Below are positions 45,347 through 53,705 of a DNA stretch of 64,000 nucleotides, in pieces. The position numbers and the translations under genes are program-made. This DNA is from CALDTK01 sp965215115. GTDB taxonomy: Bacteria > Bacteroidota > Bacteroidia > Chitinophagales > Saprospiraceae. How positions within the stretch are numbered: the stretch's first letter is position 1; the number at the start of each line of letters is the position of its first letter. The stretch is from positions 1,674,001 to 1,738,000 of the forward strand of contig OZ244050.1 of NCBI GenBank assembly GCA_965215115.1, given 5' to 3'. Below the pieces are notes generated by a model. The model ran no database searches. It was given only the letters and a program-made list of their open reading frames with translations, and had not been told where the DNA came from.

Positions 45347-45364
45347 CTTACTTACGTAAGTAAG
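45347..45364. promoter_or_regulatory. 18-base perfect palindrome upstream of the ssb pair
   Basis: CTTACTTACGTAAGTAAG is a perfect dyad with direct CTTA repeats, 190 bases upstream of the ssb start. Candidate operator; no matching regulator known. Confidence 0.55.
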
Positions 45365-45461
45365 TGTTTGGAAACGTTTAACGTTTTGCTAAACCACTGA
45401 TTATCAAGGGTGTGTACGTTTAGGGTTCTTGGGGGGCTAGTGAATTATTCTAGGACCTATG

Positions 45462-45527
45462 TGGGTGCCTGGGTGCTTGGGTGCTTGGGTGCGTGGGTGC
45501 GTGGGTGCGTGGGTGCGTGGGTGCGTG
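45462..45527. repeat. Tandem 8-base repeat TGGGTGCN
   Basis: About eight units (TGGGTGCC, TGGGTGCT, TGGGTGCG). Resembles arrays at 48762-48834 and 60266-60312. Confidence 0.8.
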
Positions 45528-45764
45528 TGCTGTGGGGGGCGTGTTTTCTTTCCTTAGCCCCCGGTGGGGGAATCTGGGGGGTGCTGTGCAGCGGCGTTTG
45601 TTTTTGGCTGCTGCCTCGTGGGGTGCCGTTCGAGGGGTGCTGTTCGGATGTGTACCGTTCGGCCGAGTACCATTCGGATGTGCTGTGGGGGGGTGAGCTC
45701 CGAGGTAGAATTTTGATGGGATGGGATGACCCGTAAATAGGACTCGTGCACTTAGTTTCCTGCC

Positions 45765-46196
45765 ATGGCCGAATCGAACCGCCGTGGGCATCGGATGCGA
45801 CATCGCGAGGAGTTGCGCACGACGGAAGTTCTGCACGCGAGGATCCTACTGGGATTCGCCAAAAGGATGCGCCTCGATCCGACACATGCCGAGTATATGC
45901 TGTGGGACGAGTTGCGCGCGACGAAACTCGGGGTACGTTTTCGACAGCAGCAGGTGATCGGGCGCTACATCGTAGACTTCGCCTGTCTGTACCTCGAGCT
46001 CTGCGTCGAGGTCGACGGCGGGATTCATGATTGGCCAGAGCGGATCGCCTACGACGAGCAGCGCAGCAGTGACCTGGAAGCCGATGGCTACCGGGTGATC
46101 CGCTTTCGAAACGAGGAGGTCTACGAAGATGTCTGGCGGGTCGCGGCCAGCATACGATCCGAGGTAGCGTTGCTCTCCAAAAGTAAAGCGCCCTAG
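45765..46196 (+). CDS. DUF559 (Vsr-like PD-(D/E)XK) endonuclease domain protein
   Basis: 143 residues. Motifs AEYMLWDELRATKLGVRFRQ, YIVDFACLYLELCVEVDGG with the catalytic D..ExD pattern, then DLEADGYRVIRFRNEEVYED. The family is small and often solitary or linked to mobile DNA; DNA cleavage is assumed from the fold. Confidence 0.88.
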   Translation: MAESNRRGHRMRHREELRTTEVLHARILLGFAKRMRLDPTHAEYMLWDELRATKLGVRFRQQQVIGRYIVDFACLYLELCVEVDGGIHDWPERIAYDEQRSSDLEADGYRVIRFRNEEVYEDVWRVAASIRSEVALLSKSKAP

Positions 46197-46202
46197 TCTC
46201 GA

Positions 46203-46310
46203 CACCTCGTGCCCAGCCATCACGTCGGGCCGTCACGTCGGGCCATCCCGCCGGGCCATCACGTCGGGCCATTACGTCGTGCCGCCACGTCGAGCCGTCA
46301 CGAGGCGGCA
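46203..46310. repeat. Degenerate tandem repeat (CACGTCGGGCCAT)
   Basis: Six to seven units of about 13-15 bases, CACGTCGGGCC(A/G)T and variants, after the DUF559 gene. No unique spacers, so not a CRISPR array. Confidence 0.7.
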
Positions 46311-46342
46311 GCCAAAAACAAACGCCGCCGCCCTACAGCCCA

Positions 46343-47086
46343 CTAAATGCCCCCCCCGGAACCCCGCAGCGACCCCACCCCCGCCGCCGCCGCCAAATCC
46401 ATCGCGCCCTCGTACAGCGCCTTCCCGACGATCGCCCCGTAGCAACCGGTTTTGGCGCAGGCCTCCAAATCCTCAATCGAGCGTATCCCCCCACTCGCCA
46501 CCAACTCCAAACCCGGCGTCTGCTCCAAGATCTGCCCGTACAACTCCAGCGCCGGACCGCTCATCATGCCGTCGCGGCTCACGTCCGTGCACACGACGCG
46601 CTTCGCCCCCGCCGCACGGTAGTCGGCCAGGAAGGTGGGCCAGTCGAGGGAGCTCTTCTCCTGCCAGCCGTGGACCGCGACCCTGCTGCCGAGCACGTCC
46701 ATCCCGAGGATGATGACTCCGGGACCGAAGCGCTCGAGCCAGGCGAGCACCGTGGCCGGAGACTTCACCGCGATGCTGCCGGCGGTGACTTGCTTGGCGC
46801 CGGCGCCCAGGACGCGCTCCAACTGCTCGGTGTCCTTGACGCCGCCGCCGAAGTCGATGTGGAGGCTCGTGGCGGCGGCGATGCGCTCGAGGACGTCCAG
46901 GTGGATCACTTTGCTGGCCTTGGCGCCGTCGAGGTCGACGAGGTGGAGGTGCGTGAAGCCCGCGGCTTCGAAGGTCTGGGCCTGGGCGACGGGGTCCTCG
47001 TTGTAGGTCGTCTGTTGGGCGTAGTCGCCGCCGGTGAGGCGGACGCACTTGCCGCCGATGATGTCGATGGCGGGGATGACAGTCAT
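46343..47086 (-). CDS. hisA: Phosphoribosylformimino-AICAR-P isomerase (histidine biosynthesis)
   Basis: (beta-alpha)8 isomerase of step four in histidine synthesis. 247 residues: VIPAIDIIGGKCVRLTGGDY (catalytic Asp in AIDI), LHIDFGGGVKD, VCTDVSRDGMMSGPALELY (second catalytic Asp) and LVASGGIRSIEDL. Solitary, with no other his gene within the window. A mini-hairpin copy at 46450-46463 with loop GCAG encodes ACAKTG. Confidence 0.96.
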   Translation of the reverse strand: MTVIPAIDIIGGKCVRLTGGDYAQQTTYNEDPVAQAQTFEAAGFTHLHLVDLDGAKASKVIHLDVLERIAAATSLHIDFGGGVKDTEQLERVLGAGAKQVTAGSIAVKSPATVLAWLERFGPGVIILGMDVLGSRVAVHGWQEKSSLDWPTFLADYRAAGAKRVVCTDVSRDGMMSGPALELYGQILEQTPGLELVASGGIRSIEDLEACAKTGCYGAIVGKALYEGAMDLAAAAGVGSLRGSGGGI

Positions 47087-47107
47087 TTGCGGAGGTTTGA
47101 GAGGGGG

Positions 47108-48136
47108 TTAAAGCTCTTGCCGGCCGCCGAGTTCGAAGCCGGTGTAGCGGGTGGTGGTGTCGAGGAGGAGGGTTGTGCCGCGGCCGAAACGGACCCGGGC
47201 GGTGGCGGTGAGGCTTTCGTTGACCTTGCCGGCCATGCCGCCGCTGGCGATCGGGGCGACGAGGTCGACGCCGTGGCCCCGCGGGCGCGCCGTCTCAATC
47301 CGGAGCCAGGGGGAGTGGGTGGGGCGGGGTTTGAGGAAGGAGAGTTGGACATCGTCGCCGGAGGTAGTTTGCTGAAAGCGACTACCGTTGTAGGTAGCGA
47401 AGACTTCCAGTCGGCCGCGCCAGAGGACGGCGGCGATGTGGCCGTCGAAGGCACCCGTGACCCAGGGCACGACGCCCGCGCTCACGAGGAGGCAGCTGGG
47501 TTCGGTTTCGCCGTCGAGGTGGTTGGTCTGCAGCCAGGTCCAGCGCAACGGGAAGGAGCTGCCCCAATCCTTCTCGATGTAGCCGACGGCCTGCGGGCTC
47601 AGCGTGATGGGCGCGTGGCCGCCGAGGTGGAGCGTGCCCGATACCCGGTGGTGCAGGCTCACGACCCCGTGTTTGCACTGCATCCCCGGCACGAACGAGA
47701 ATGGCCCCATCGCACCCGGCGACCAGGGTCTGCTCGGCCAAGGCACGTTTTGGCGAAAGCTGAAGTCCGCGCGCAGTCCCGGGAGCTCGACGCTCATTCC
47801 GCTGTCGCTAAAACGATTTGACGCGATGGTGAAGCCGAAGGTGGTTTTGGCGGAAGCTGTTTTGGCGAAAGCCGCACTCGCAGGTCCCGTAGACTCGATT
47901 TGGAGGATCGGGCTGCCGTACCGCTCGTACGTCGCCCTCCCGGCCACCCCGTCGATCACCTGTACGAACGCGTGACCCGCGCCGTGCTCGTCCCAACTAA
48001 TCCCGGGGATCAGCGCGATCGCCACGTCATTGACCGGGTCGACCACCTTGAAGTAGTAACCCTCGAAGTAGCGCCGGCGGCGGTGGGCGCCCTGAAACCG
48101 GGATGGGTGGAGGACGTTGCTTAGTCGATCGAACAC
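47108..48136 (-). CDS. Tocopherol-cyclase-like protein
   Basis: 342 residues starting at GTG 48136. The pattern HPSRFQGAHRRRRYFEGYYF, GPFSFVPGMQCKHGVVSLHH, AVGYIEKDWGSSFPLRWTW and EVFATYNGS matches the tocopherol cyclase family (PF14249), whose bacterial members have no proven substrate. Three mini-hairpin copies (47748, 47845, 47860) lie within 126 bases; two are nearly adjacent and encode AAFAKTASAKT, an apparent loop insertion. Confidence 0.78.
   Translation of the reverse strand: MFDRLSNVLHPSRFQGAHRRRRYFEGYYFKVVDPVNDVAIALIPGISWDEHGAGHAFVQVIDGVAGRATYERYGSPILQIESTGPASAAFAKTASAKTTFGFTIASNRFSDSGMSVELPGLRADFSFRQNVPWPSRPWSPGAMGPFSFVPGMQCKHGVVSLHHRVSGTLHLGGHAPITLSPQAVGYIEKDWGSSFPLRWTWLQTNHLDGETEPSCLLVSAGVVPWVTGAFDGHIAAVLWRGRLEVFATYNGSRFQQTTSGDDVQLSFLKPRPTHSPWLRIETARPRGHGVDLVAPIASGGMAGKVNESLTATARVRFGRGTTLLLDTTTRYTGFELGGRQEL
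47845..47873 (+). repeat. Tandem pair of mini-hairpin elements inside a gene
   Basis: TTTTGGCGGAAGCT (47845-47858) followed after one base by TTTTGGCGAAAGCC (47860-47873). The two loops differ (GGAA and GAAA), so this is not a simple exact duplication. Confidence 0.85.
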
Positions 48137-48181
48137 AGGGCGCGCAAAGTAGCGGCCCCCGCCCCTACCTTCCGCGATGAT

Positions 48182-48757
48182 ATGCCCGAGCCCCGCCCGA
48201 GATCACCCGCCGACGAGGTGTTTGAGCGCGAACTCCTCCCGCAACTCAACGCCCTCACGGCCTTCGCGTACCGCCTGACGCAGGACCCGAACGACGCGGC
48301 CGACCTGGTGCAGAACACCTACCTGCGCGCCTACCGCTTCATCGACCAGTACGAGGTGGGCTCCAACGCGAAGGCCTGGCTGTTCCGGATCCTGAAGAAT
48401 GCCTTCCTCAACGAGTACCGCCGTCGGCAGAGTCGGCCGCCGCAGGTCGATTACGATGAGGTGATCTTGCTGGAAGAGCACAACGCCAGCGCGATCCCGG
48501 TCTTCGTGGACCTGCGGCACGAGCTGTTTGCACAGTTGCTGGGGGACGAGGTGACGAGCGCGATCAACGGGCTGCCGGTCAACTTTCGGCTCGTCTTGCT
48601 GCTGGCCGATATAGAGGGCTTTACCTACGAGGAGATCGCGCGGATCACGGACGTGCCGTTGGGGACGGTGCGGAGCCGGCTGCACCGGGCGCGGGGGATG
48701 CTGAAGGAGCGGCTGCGGCCGTACGCGCAGAGGCACGGGATCGGGAAGAAGGGGTGA
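48182..48757 (+). CDS. ECF-type RNA polymerase sigma factor
   Basis: 191 residues. Region 2: AFAYRLTQDPNDAADLVQNT, SNAKAWLFRILKNAFLNEYR. Region 4: PVNFRLVLLLADIEGFTYEE, IARITDVPLGTVRSRLHRAR. Typical Bacteroidota ECF layout. TACCTTCC at 48166-48173 is a weak -7 candidate close to the start. No anti-sigma gene nearby. Confidence 0.92.
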   Translation: MPEPRPRSPADEVFERELLPQLNALTAFAYRLTQDPNDAADLVQNTYLRAYRFIDQYEVGSNAKAWLFRILKNAFLNEYRRRQSRPPQVDYDEVILLEEHNASAIPVFVDLRHELFAQLLGDEVTSAINGLPVNFRLVLLLADIEGFTYEEIARITDVPLGTVRSRLHRARGMLKERLRPYAQRHGIGKKG

Positions 48758-48761
48758 GTGC

Positions 48762-48834
48762 GGGGGTGCCTGGGTGCCTGGGTGCCTGGGTGCGCACCCC
48801 GCACCCCGCACCCCGCACCCCGCACCCCGCACCA
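48762..48834. repeat. Mixed 8-base and 7-base tandem repeats
   Basis: About four TGGGTGCC units, then five to six CGCACCC units (7 bases) in inverted sense, so the array can fold on itself. Lies between the sigma factor gene and the terminator. Confidence 0.8.
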
Positions 48835-48870
48835 AAAAAGCCCTCCCGCCTACTGAGGCGAAAGGGCTTT
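48835..48870 (-). terminator. Rho-independent terminator for the DUF4920 gene (minus strand)
   Basis: Read on the minus strand: an AGCCCT...AGGGCT stem interrupted by small bulges around GCCT/AGGC, then TTTTTT. It lies about 130 bases after the DUF4920 stop. Confidence 0.65.
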
Positions 48871-48995
48871 CGGTGTCAAGTCAATACGAGAGCAGGGAAG
48901 GAGTCACACTTCGCTACGGAAACCCAACGGATGCCGATTGCGGGGCGCTGCCTCGACGGGCATAATTTTTTCCGGCGCGCAGGTTTTGGCGAAAG

Positions 48996-49520
48996 CTAGA
49001 GGACGCGTACGCCCGTGGCCATTAACTCGATCTCGGCCCTCGGTTCGGTGATCGCGGCGATCTCGGCGGCGGACTTGCCGGCGTCCTCGGCGTAGTGGCG
49101 CAGGTCCTCCACGGAGACCATCTTCTTGGTGGCCGTGCCCTCGACCAGGACCTTGTTGCCGGCCAGGGTCTTCGGCATGAAGAAGCTGTAGTCCTTGAAG
49201 CGCACCGAGACCGGCGAGGTGTTCTTCGTCGGCTGCAGCGTCATCCAACAGCCTTTCTTCTGGCAGACGTCCGTGACCTCGCCCTCGACCACGCCCGTGA
49301 CGCTCTCCTTGCCGTCGAGTTGGCGCATGAGTTCGGCGTAGGACATGACGTCGGCCTTCGGGGAGACGCCCGCGCCGTACATGGAGCCGGTCGCGGGGGT
49401 CGCGTCAAACGCGTCCATGATCGGGGTCTCGACCACGGCGGCGGTTCGGTCGCGTGGGCCGCAGGATGCCACCACGAGGGTCGTCGCGGCCAGGAGGAGG
49501 GAAAGGGTTAGGACTTTCAT
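48996..49520 (-). CDS. DUF4920 lipoprotein
   Basis: 174 residues. Lipoprotein signal MKVLTLSLLLAATTLVVASC. The DUF4920 core VTGVVEGEVTDVCQKKGCWM with two Cys and FKDYSFFMPKTLAG probably binds metal or folds as an OB barrel; function unknown. Its TAG stop overlaps the 3' end of a mini-hairpin copy (48984-48997). Confidence 0.87.
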   Translation of the reverse strand: MKVLTLSLLLAATTLVVASCGPRDRTAAVVETPIMDAFDATPATGSMYGAGVSPKADVMSYAELMRQLDGKESVTGVVEGEVTDVCQKKGCWMTLQPTKNTSPVSVRFKDYSFFMPKTLAGNKVLVEGTATKKMVSVEDLRHYAEDAGKSAAEIAAITEPRAEIELMATGVRVL

Positions 49521-49718
49521 AAAAATGTTTGTGCGAAGGTAGCTCGGCGGGGGAGGTGCGCAATAAGGCGAAAGCTCGCGGGGTTCTGGGAGCCCTGGCG
49601 CGGGTTTTGCCGCAAGGCCTACGGTCGCCAGCCCCGAAAAGTTCCCCGTTCACCCCCGACTTCTCCACCGCTATAGCAGACCGTTACACTTTCCGCACTA
49701 GAGAAAACACGGTCGTTT

Positions 49719-51311
49719 ATGAAGTTTTGGGGGCTCTTATCCATTTTACTCCTTGCCGTCGGCAGCCAGGGCGCGCTGGCGCAGTGCGTCGCCGGCGATT
49801 GCCAAGACGGTTCCGGCAAGGCAGCTTTTAAGAACGGGGACGTCTACGCCGGGCAGTGGCGAGATGGCCTCATGCACGGTCGCGGCATCTACCTGTTCCG
49901 CACCAAAGCGCGCTACGAGGGCGAGTTCTACGAGGGCGCCATGCAGGGCGAGGGCGTGATGCGCTACCCGGACGGGAGCTACTACGTGGGCGGTTGGGCC
50001 GGCAACAAGAAGGCGGGTCGCGGGAAGTTGGTGAGGCCTTCCGGCAAAACGCAGGACGGCCGTTGGGCGGATGGTCAGTTCGTAGGCACGGAGGCCGCCG
50101 CGGTGGCCGCCGCCAAACCGAGGCCCCAACGCAACGCCGCCACCGCCGCGCCGATCGTCTCGAAGCCCCCGCGGACCTCGACTTCAGCCGCCTCGACCAG
50201 CGGCAACGGCGGCCTGCGCGACTGCAACAAGGTCTACTGTGAGGACGGCACCGGTCGCTACCTCTACATGGACGGCGCCGTCTACCTAGGACAGTTCGAG
50301 GACGGCCAACCTTCCGGCCGCGGCAAAGTCACCTACGTCAACGGCGACGCGTACGCGGGCGAGTGGTTCGGCAACGCCCCCGACGGCGAGGGCACCTTCA
50401 CCTTCGCGAACGGTCGCTCCGTATTGGGTCGCTGGGAAGAAGGGCGCCTCGTCCAACGCCTCTACCGCAACGAGGCCGGCAGCGCCCTCACGCAAACCTC
50501 CCCCTCATCGCAGCCATCGCGCCAGCAGAGCCCCTCTTTCCGTCAACCCATTAATCCCTCCCCCCATCGCCCCGCCAACCGCCCCGCAGATGGCCGATCC
50601 AACATGTACGCCGTCGTCGTCGGCATCGGCGCCTACTCGGCGATGAAGACCCTCAACTACACCGACGACGACGCCTACCAGATGTACGCCTTCTTCAAGA
50701 GCCCCGAAGGCGGCGCCCTCGACGACCGGCACCTCGAGCTCCTCATCGACGAGCGCGCCACGGCGGCCAACATCGAGCGCGCCCTCGCCGAGAAGCTAGC
50801 CATCGCCGACGCCGACGACATCGTGGTGTTCTACTACTCCGGGCACGGCGTGGACGGCTACTTCATCCCGGTCGACTTCGACGGCGTCCACAACCTGTTG
50901 AGCCACAAGCGCGTCGAGCAGCTCTTCGACGCCAGTGCCGCGCGGCACAAGCTCATCGTGGCGGACGCCTGCCACAGCGGCGGCCTGCTCGCGGCCAAGG
51001 CCTACGACTCGCGGACCACCGACCGGCTCTACGAGGCTTTCGCCAAATCCCAGGGCGGGACGGCCCTGCTGCTGAGCAGTCGCACCGAGGAGGTCAGCCT
51101 GGAGGCGAGTGGGTTGCGCTCGGGCGTCTTTAGTCACTTCGTGATGCGCGGCATGCGCGGCGAGGCGGACGCGAACCGCGACAAGATCGTCACCGTCGGC
51201 GAGCTCTACGACTACACCTACGGGCGGGTGCGGGACTACACGGGCCGGCGGCAGAGCCCGGTGCTGAGCGGGCGCTTCGACCGCGCGATGCCGGTGGCGA
51301 GCCTGCGGTAG
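49719..51311 (+). CDS. Exported MORN-repeat / caspase-family (C14) fusion
   Basis: 530 residues. Signal peptide MKFWGLLSILLLAVGSQGALA. At least six MORN repeats (e.g. YAGQWRDGLMHGRGIYLF, YEGEFYEGAMQGEGVM, YLGQFEDGQPSGRGKV, YAGEWFGNAPDGEGTF) in two blocks. A Ser/Pro/Gln linker (about 265-290). A caspase-like domain with YYSGHGVDG (H376) and LIVADACHSGG (C418), so the catalytic dyad is intact. A secreted or surface protease whose MORN part may bind lipid or protein. A mini-hairpin at 50036 encodes RPSGKT. Confidence 0.9.
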   Translation: MKFWGLLSILLLAVGSQGALAQCVAGDCQDGSGKAAFKNGDVYAGQWRDGLMHGRGIYLFRTKARYEGEFYEGAMQGEGVMRYPDGSYYVGGWAGNKKAGRGKLVRPSGKTQDGRWADGQFVGTEAAAVAAAKPRPQRNAATAAPIVSKPPRTSTSAASTSGNGGLRDCNKVYCEDGTGRYLYMDGAVYLGQFEDGQPSGRGKVTYVNGDAYAGEWFGNAPDGEGTFTFANGRSVLGRWEEGRLVQRLYRNEAGSALTQTSPSSQPSRQQSPSFRQPINPSPHRPANRPADGRSNMYAVVVGIGAYSAMKTLNYTDDDAYQMYAFFKSPEGGALDDRHLELLIDERATAANIERALAEKLAIADADDIVVFYYSGHGVDGYFIPVDFDGVHNLLSHKRVEQLFDASAARHKLIVADACHSGGLLAAKAYDSRTTDRLYEAFAKSQGGTALLLSSRTEEVSLEASGLRSGVFSHFVMRGMRGEADANRDKIVTVGELYDYTYGRVRDYTGRRQSPVLSGRFDRAMPVASLR

Positions 51312-51326
51312 GGGTGGAACCACAAC

Positions 51327-52193
51327 TCACCCCCGCTCATACCGCGGGCGCCTCCCGTACACCTCCTCGTAGGCGCGCACGATCACTGGAGGGTTGCGTT
51401 CGGCCTCCGCGAAGGCCTCGGCGTTGGACTTTTCCAGGTCGCGGCGCAGGGCCTCGAGGCTGGCTTTTTTCTCTGCCTGCTCGGCGGCCGCGGCGAGGGC
51501 GGCGTTGGGGTTGTACGTAGCGGGGTCTTGCTCGGGCCTGGGTTGCGGCAGACTAACCACGCCGGTGGAGGGCGGGGAGTACTGCCAGTCGAAACCAAGA
51601 CCTCTGAGTCTTTCGAAGATGCGCAGGTAGAGCGTCCGGATCAACGCGTGTCTCACCTCCTCCTCGGACTGACGGAAGCCACCGTTCCCCATGTAGAAAT
51701 CCGTATAGGCGAAAGGGCCACCGCTTACCTCGCCGTCGTCGGCCGATCCCTCGGCGGCCGATCCCTCGGCGGCGAGGATTGCATTCAGGTAATCGGCCAG
51801 GAAGCCGCCCGTCCCCCGCCACGAACCGAGGTGATAGCGCTTCCCCTCCGGCCCGAGTACGTCGTTGTTTTCCGAAAAGGTGTCCCAGAGGACATTACCC
51901 AGCAATCGAAACCACGACTCGCGCTTCTCCGCATCTGAGAGCGGGGACCTATCGGCCTCGGCGGCGTTGGCGGCCTCGGACACGAGCTTCATGTACGCAT
52001 CGAGGTCGAAGCCGGCGCTGAAGTCCATTTGGGGACTGCGTCCTACGCGCCGGTAGACCTCCCCGGCCGCCGCGCCCACGATGAGTTCATCCATCCAAGC
52101 GCGCTCCTCGACGAGGAGGGCGTCGAGGAGTTCGGTGCAGGCTACGTCGGTAGCGTCGTCGTCGAAGGGAGACATGGTGTCGAAGGGAGACAT
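51327..52193 (-). CDS. Hypothetical protein with internal short duplications (288 aa)
   Basis: No family recognised. The start MSPFDTMSPFDDD is a direct duplication of MSPFD at DNA level, so the second ATG may be the original start. AAEGSAAEGS is another in-frame duplication. The C-terminal 90 residues are helical and rich in Ala/Glu (NAALAAAAEQAEKKASLEAL), probably coiled coil. Convergent with the MORN-caspase gene. Confidence 0.6.
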   Translation of the reverse strand: MSPFDTMSPFDDDATDVACTELLDALLVEERAWMDELIVGAAAGEVYRRVGRSPQMDFSAGFDLDAYMKLVSEAANAAEADRSPLSDAEKRESWFRLLGNVLWDTFSENNDVLGPEGKRYHLGSWRGTGGFLADYLNAILAAEGSAAEGSADDGEVSGGPFAYTDFYMGNGGFRQSEEEVRHALIRTLYLRIFERLRGLGFDWQYSPPSTGVVSLPQPRPEQDPATYNPNAALAAAAEQAEKKASLEALRRDLEKSNAEAFAEAERNPPVIVRAYEEVYGRRPRYERG

Positions 52194-52290
52194 AGTGCTG
52201 GGGGTAGGGTTTCAGTGAATTCAAAACGCACCACGCCCCACCCGACGCAGAGCCAGGTGGGGCGTGGTTAAAAACGCTAAACGCTGGACG

Positions 52291-52527
52291 CTAGTTCTCC
52301 TTCTCGATCCGGATCTCGGCCTTTTCTTTCTTCTCATCGGCGCGCATGCCCTCGCGGATCTCGCCCTCGATGCTGGCGCGCGCGGTGTTGAACTCGCGGA
52401 TGCCCTTGCCGAGGCCGCGCATGAGCTCCGGGATCTTCTTCCCGCCGAAGAGCAAGAGAATGGCGAGGAAGATGAGGATCATCTCCTGTCCGCCGACACC
52501 ACCGAGGAAGAGGAATACGCTTTGCAT
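52291..52527 (-). CDS. tatA: Twin-arginine translocase TatA/E subunit
   Basis: 78 residues. One N-terminal membrane helix (EMILIFLAILLLFGGKKIPE) with the FGxxxxPE hinge, then the amphipathic helix LMRGLGKGIREFNTA and a charged tail. ATG 52527 gives the standard length. No tatC in the window. Confidence 0.92.
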   Translation of the reverse strand: MQSVFLFLGGVGGQEMILIFLAILLLFGGKKIPELMRGLGKGIREFNTARASIEGEIREGMRADEKKEKAEIRIEKEN

Positions 52528-52608
52528 AGTGCTGGATTGAGGTTCGCAAAGATACACAACGAGGCGCGCGGGCGGAAGGTGCCCCCGGGCGGCAGTTTGA
52601 CAGACGGA

Positions 52609-53565
52609 CTACTTCTTGAGCCCGATCTCCCGCAGGCGCTCGTCGAGGTAGTCCCCGGCCGTGATCGGGTCGTAGGCCTTCGGGCGCTCCGGGGTCACGG
52701 TGCTCGGGAGGGCGTCGAGGCTCATCTCGGCCACTGGGTGGAGGAAGAACGGGATCGACAGGCGGTCGGTGTGCCACTCCTCGCGCGGGGGATTCACGAC
52801 GCGGTGCGTGGTCGACTTGAGGTAGTTGTTGGTGAGGCGCTGGAGCATGTCCCCGACGTTGACCACGATCTCGTCCTCGCCCGGGACCACGTCGACCCAC
52901 TCGCCCTGGGCAGTGAGCAGCTGCAGGCCGCCGGCGCTCGCGCCGACGAGCAGCGTGATGAGGTTGATGTCCTCGTGTTGCTCGGCGCGGATGGCGCTCG
53001 CGGGCTCGCTCGTGATCGGCGGGTAGTAGATGGCCCGCAGGATGGAGTTGCCGTACTCGATCTGGCGGTCGAAGTAGTGTTCGTCGAGCCCGAGGTACAG
53101 CGCGATGGCGCGCAGGAGCTGCGTGCCGGCGCGTTGGAACCCCTGGTACAGTTCGCGTCCCTTGTCGGAAAAACCGGGCGTCTCGGCGACGTGGGGGTTC
53201 TTGGGTGTTTTGGCGAAAGCCGCGTGCGTCTCCGGCACCTCCTGGCCCAACTGGAAGAACTCCTTCAGGTCGGCCACCGTGCTCTGCTTGGCGTGCTCCT
53301 TGCCGAAGCTCGTGTACCCGCGCTGCCCGGCCATGCCGGCCACCTCGTACTTCTTCTTGACGCCCTCCTCCATCTTGAAGAAGGACTTGCTCGCGGCGTA
53401 GTACTCGTCGATGAGCTCCTTGGGGATACCGTGGTTGACGACCCCGACGAAGCCGGTGTTGTGGAAGGCGTCACCGAGCTGGGCGATGACTTCCCGACGG
53501 TCGTCCTCGTCGCCGTCGACGAATTTGGCGAGGTCGATGAGGGGGATGGCGCGGGGGGTATCCAT
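52609..53565 (-). CDS. Fe(II)/2-oxoglutarate oxygenase, isopenicillin-N-synthase-like
   Basis: 318 residues. N-terminal DIOX_N-like start IPLIDLAKFVDGD and GFVGVVNHGIPKELI. Iron ligands in EQHEDINLITLLV (HxD) and STTHRVVNP; 2OG-binding Arg in DRLSIPFFLHP. Substrate unknown. Mini-hairpin 53208-53221 encodes AAFAKTPKN in a variable stretch. Confidence 0.9.
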   Translation of the reverse strand: MDTPRAIPLIDLAKFVDGDEDDRREVIAQLGDAFHNTGFVGVVNHGIPKELIDEYYAASKSFFKMEEGVKKKYEVAGMAGQRGYTSFGKEHAKQSTVADLKEFFQLGQEVPETHAAFAKTPKNPHVAETPGFSDKGRELYQGFQRAGTQLLRAIALYLGLDEHYFDRQIEYGNSILRAIYYPPITSEPASAIRAEQHEDINLITLLVGASAGGLQLLTAQGEWVDVVPGEDEIVVNVGDMLQRLTNNYLKSTTHRVVNPPREEWHTDRLSIPFFLHPVAEMSLDALPSTVTPERPKAYDPITAGDYLDERLREIGLKK

Positions 53566-53588
53566 GGGGGGCGAAAGTACAGTTCTCA

Positions 53589-53688
53589 GTTCTCAGTTGA
53601 CAATTCTCAGTTCGCTACCGCTAGGCCCCGCCCGGCGTACGTGGTAGGCGCGCGATAGACGGGCAACCGAGAACTGTCAACTGAGAAC
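53589..53688. repeat. Inverted repeat between the oxygenase gene and gldB
   Basis: GTTCTCAGTTGACAATTCTC (53589-53608) pairs with 53669-53688, 19 of 20 bases; additional partial copies (AGTTCTC / GAGAACT) flank both arms. Spans nearly the whole spacer and could act as terminator or be a small mobile palindrome. Confidence 0.7.
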
Positions 53689-53705
53689 TATCAAATGAGA
53701 ACTCT

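Larger units (their letters stand above)
45159..45764. other. 606-base intergenic region with operator-like dyad and 8-base repeats
   Basis: Contains the palindrome at 45347-45364, a nearby AAACGTTT/AACGTTTT stretch and an 8-base repeat array at 45462-45527. Open frames here are translated repeats. Confidence 0.5.

Noticed and set aside
46203..46310. CRISPR-like repeats after the DUF559 gene
   Set aside because: Contiguous degenerate tandem units without unique spacers and no cas genes.
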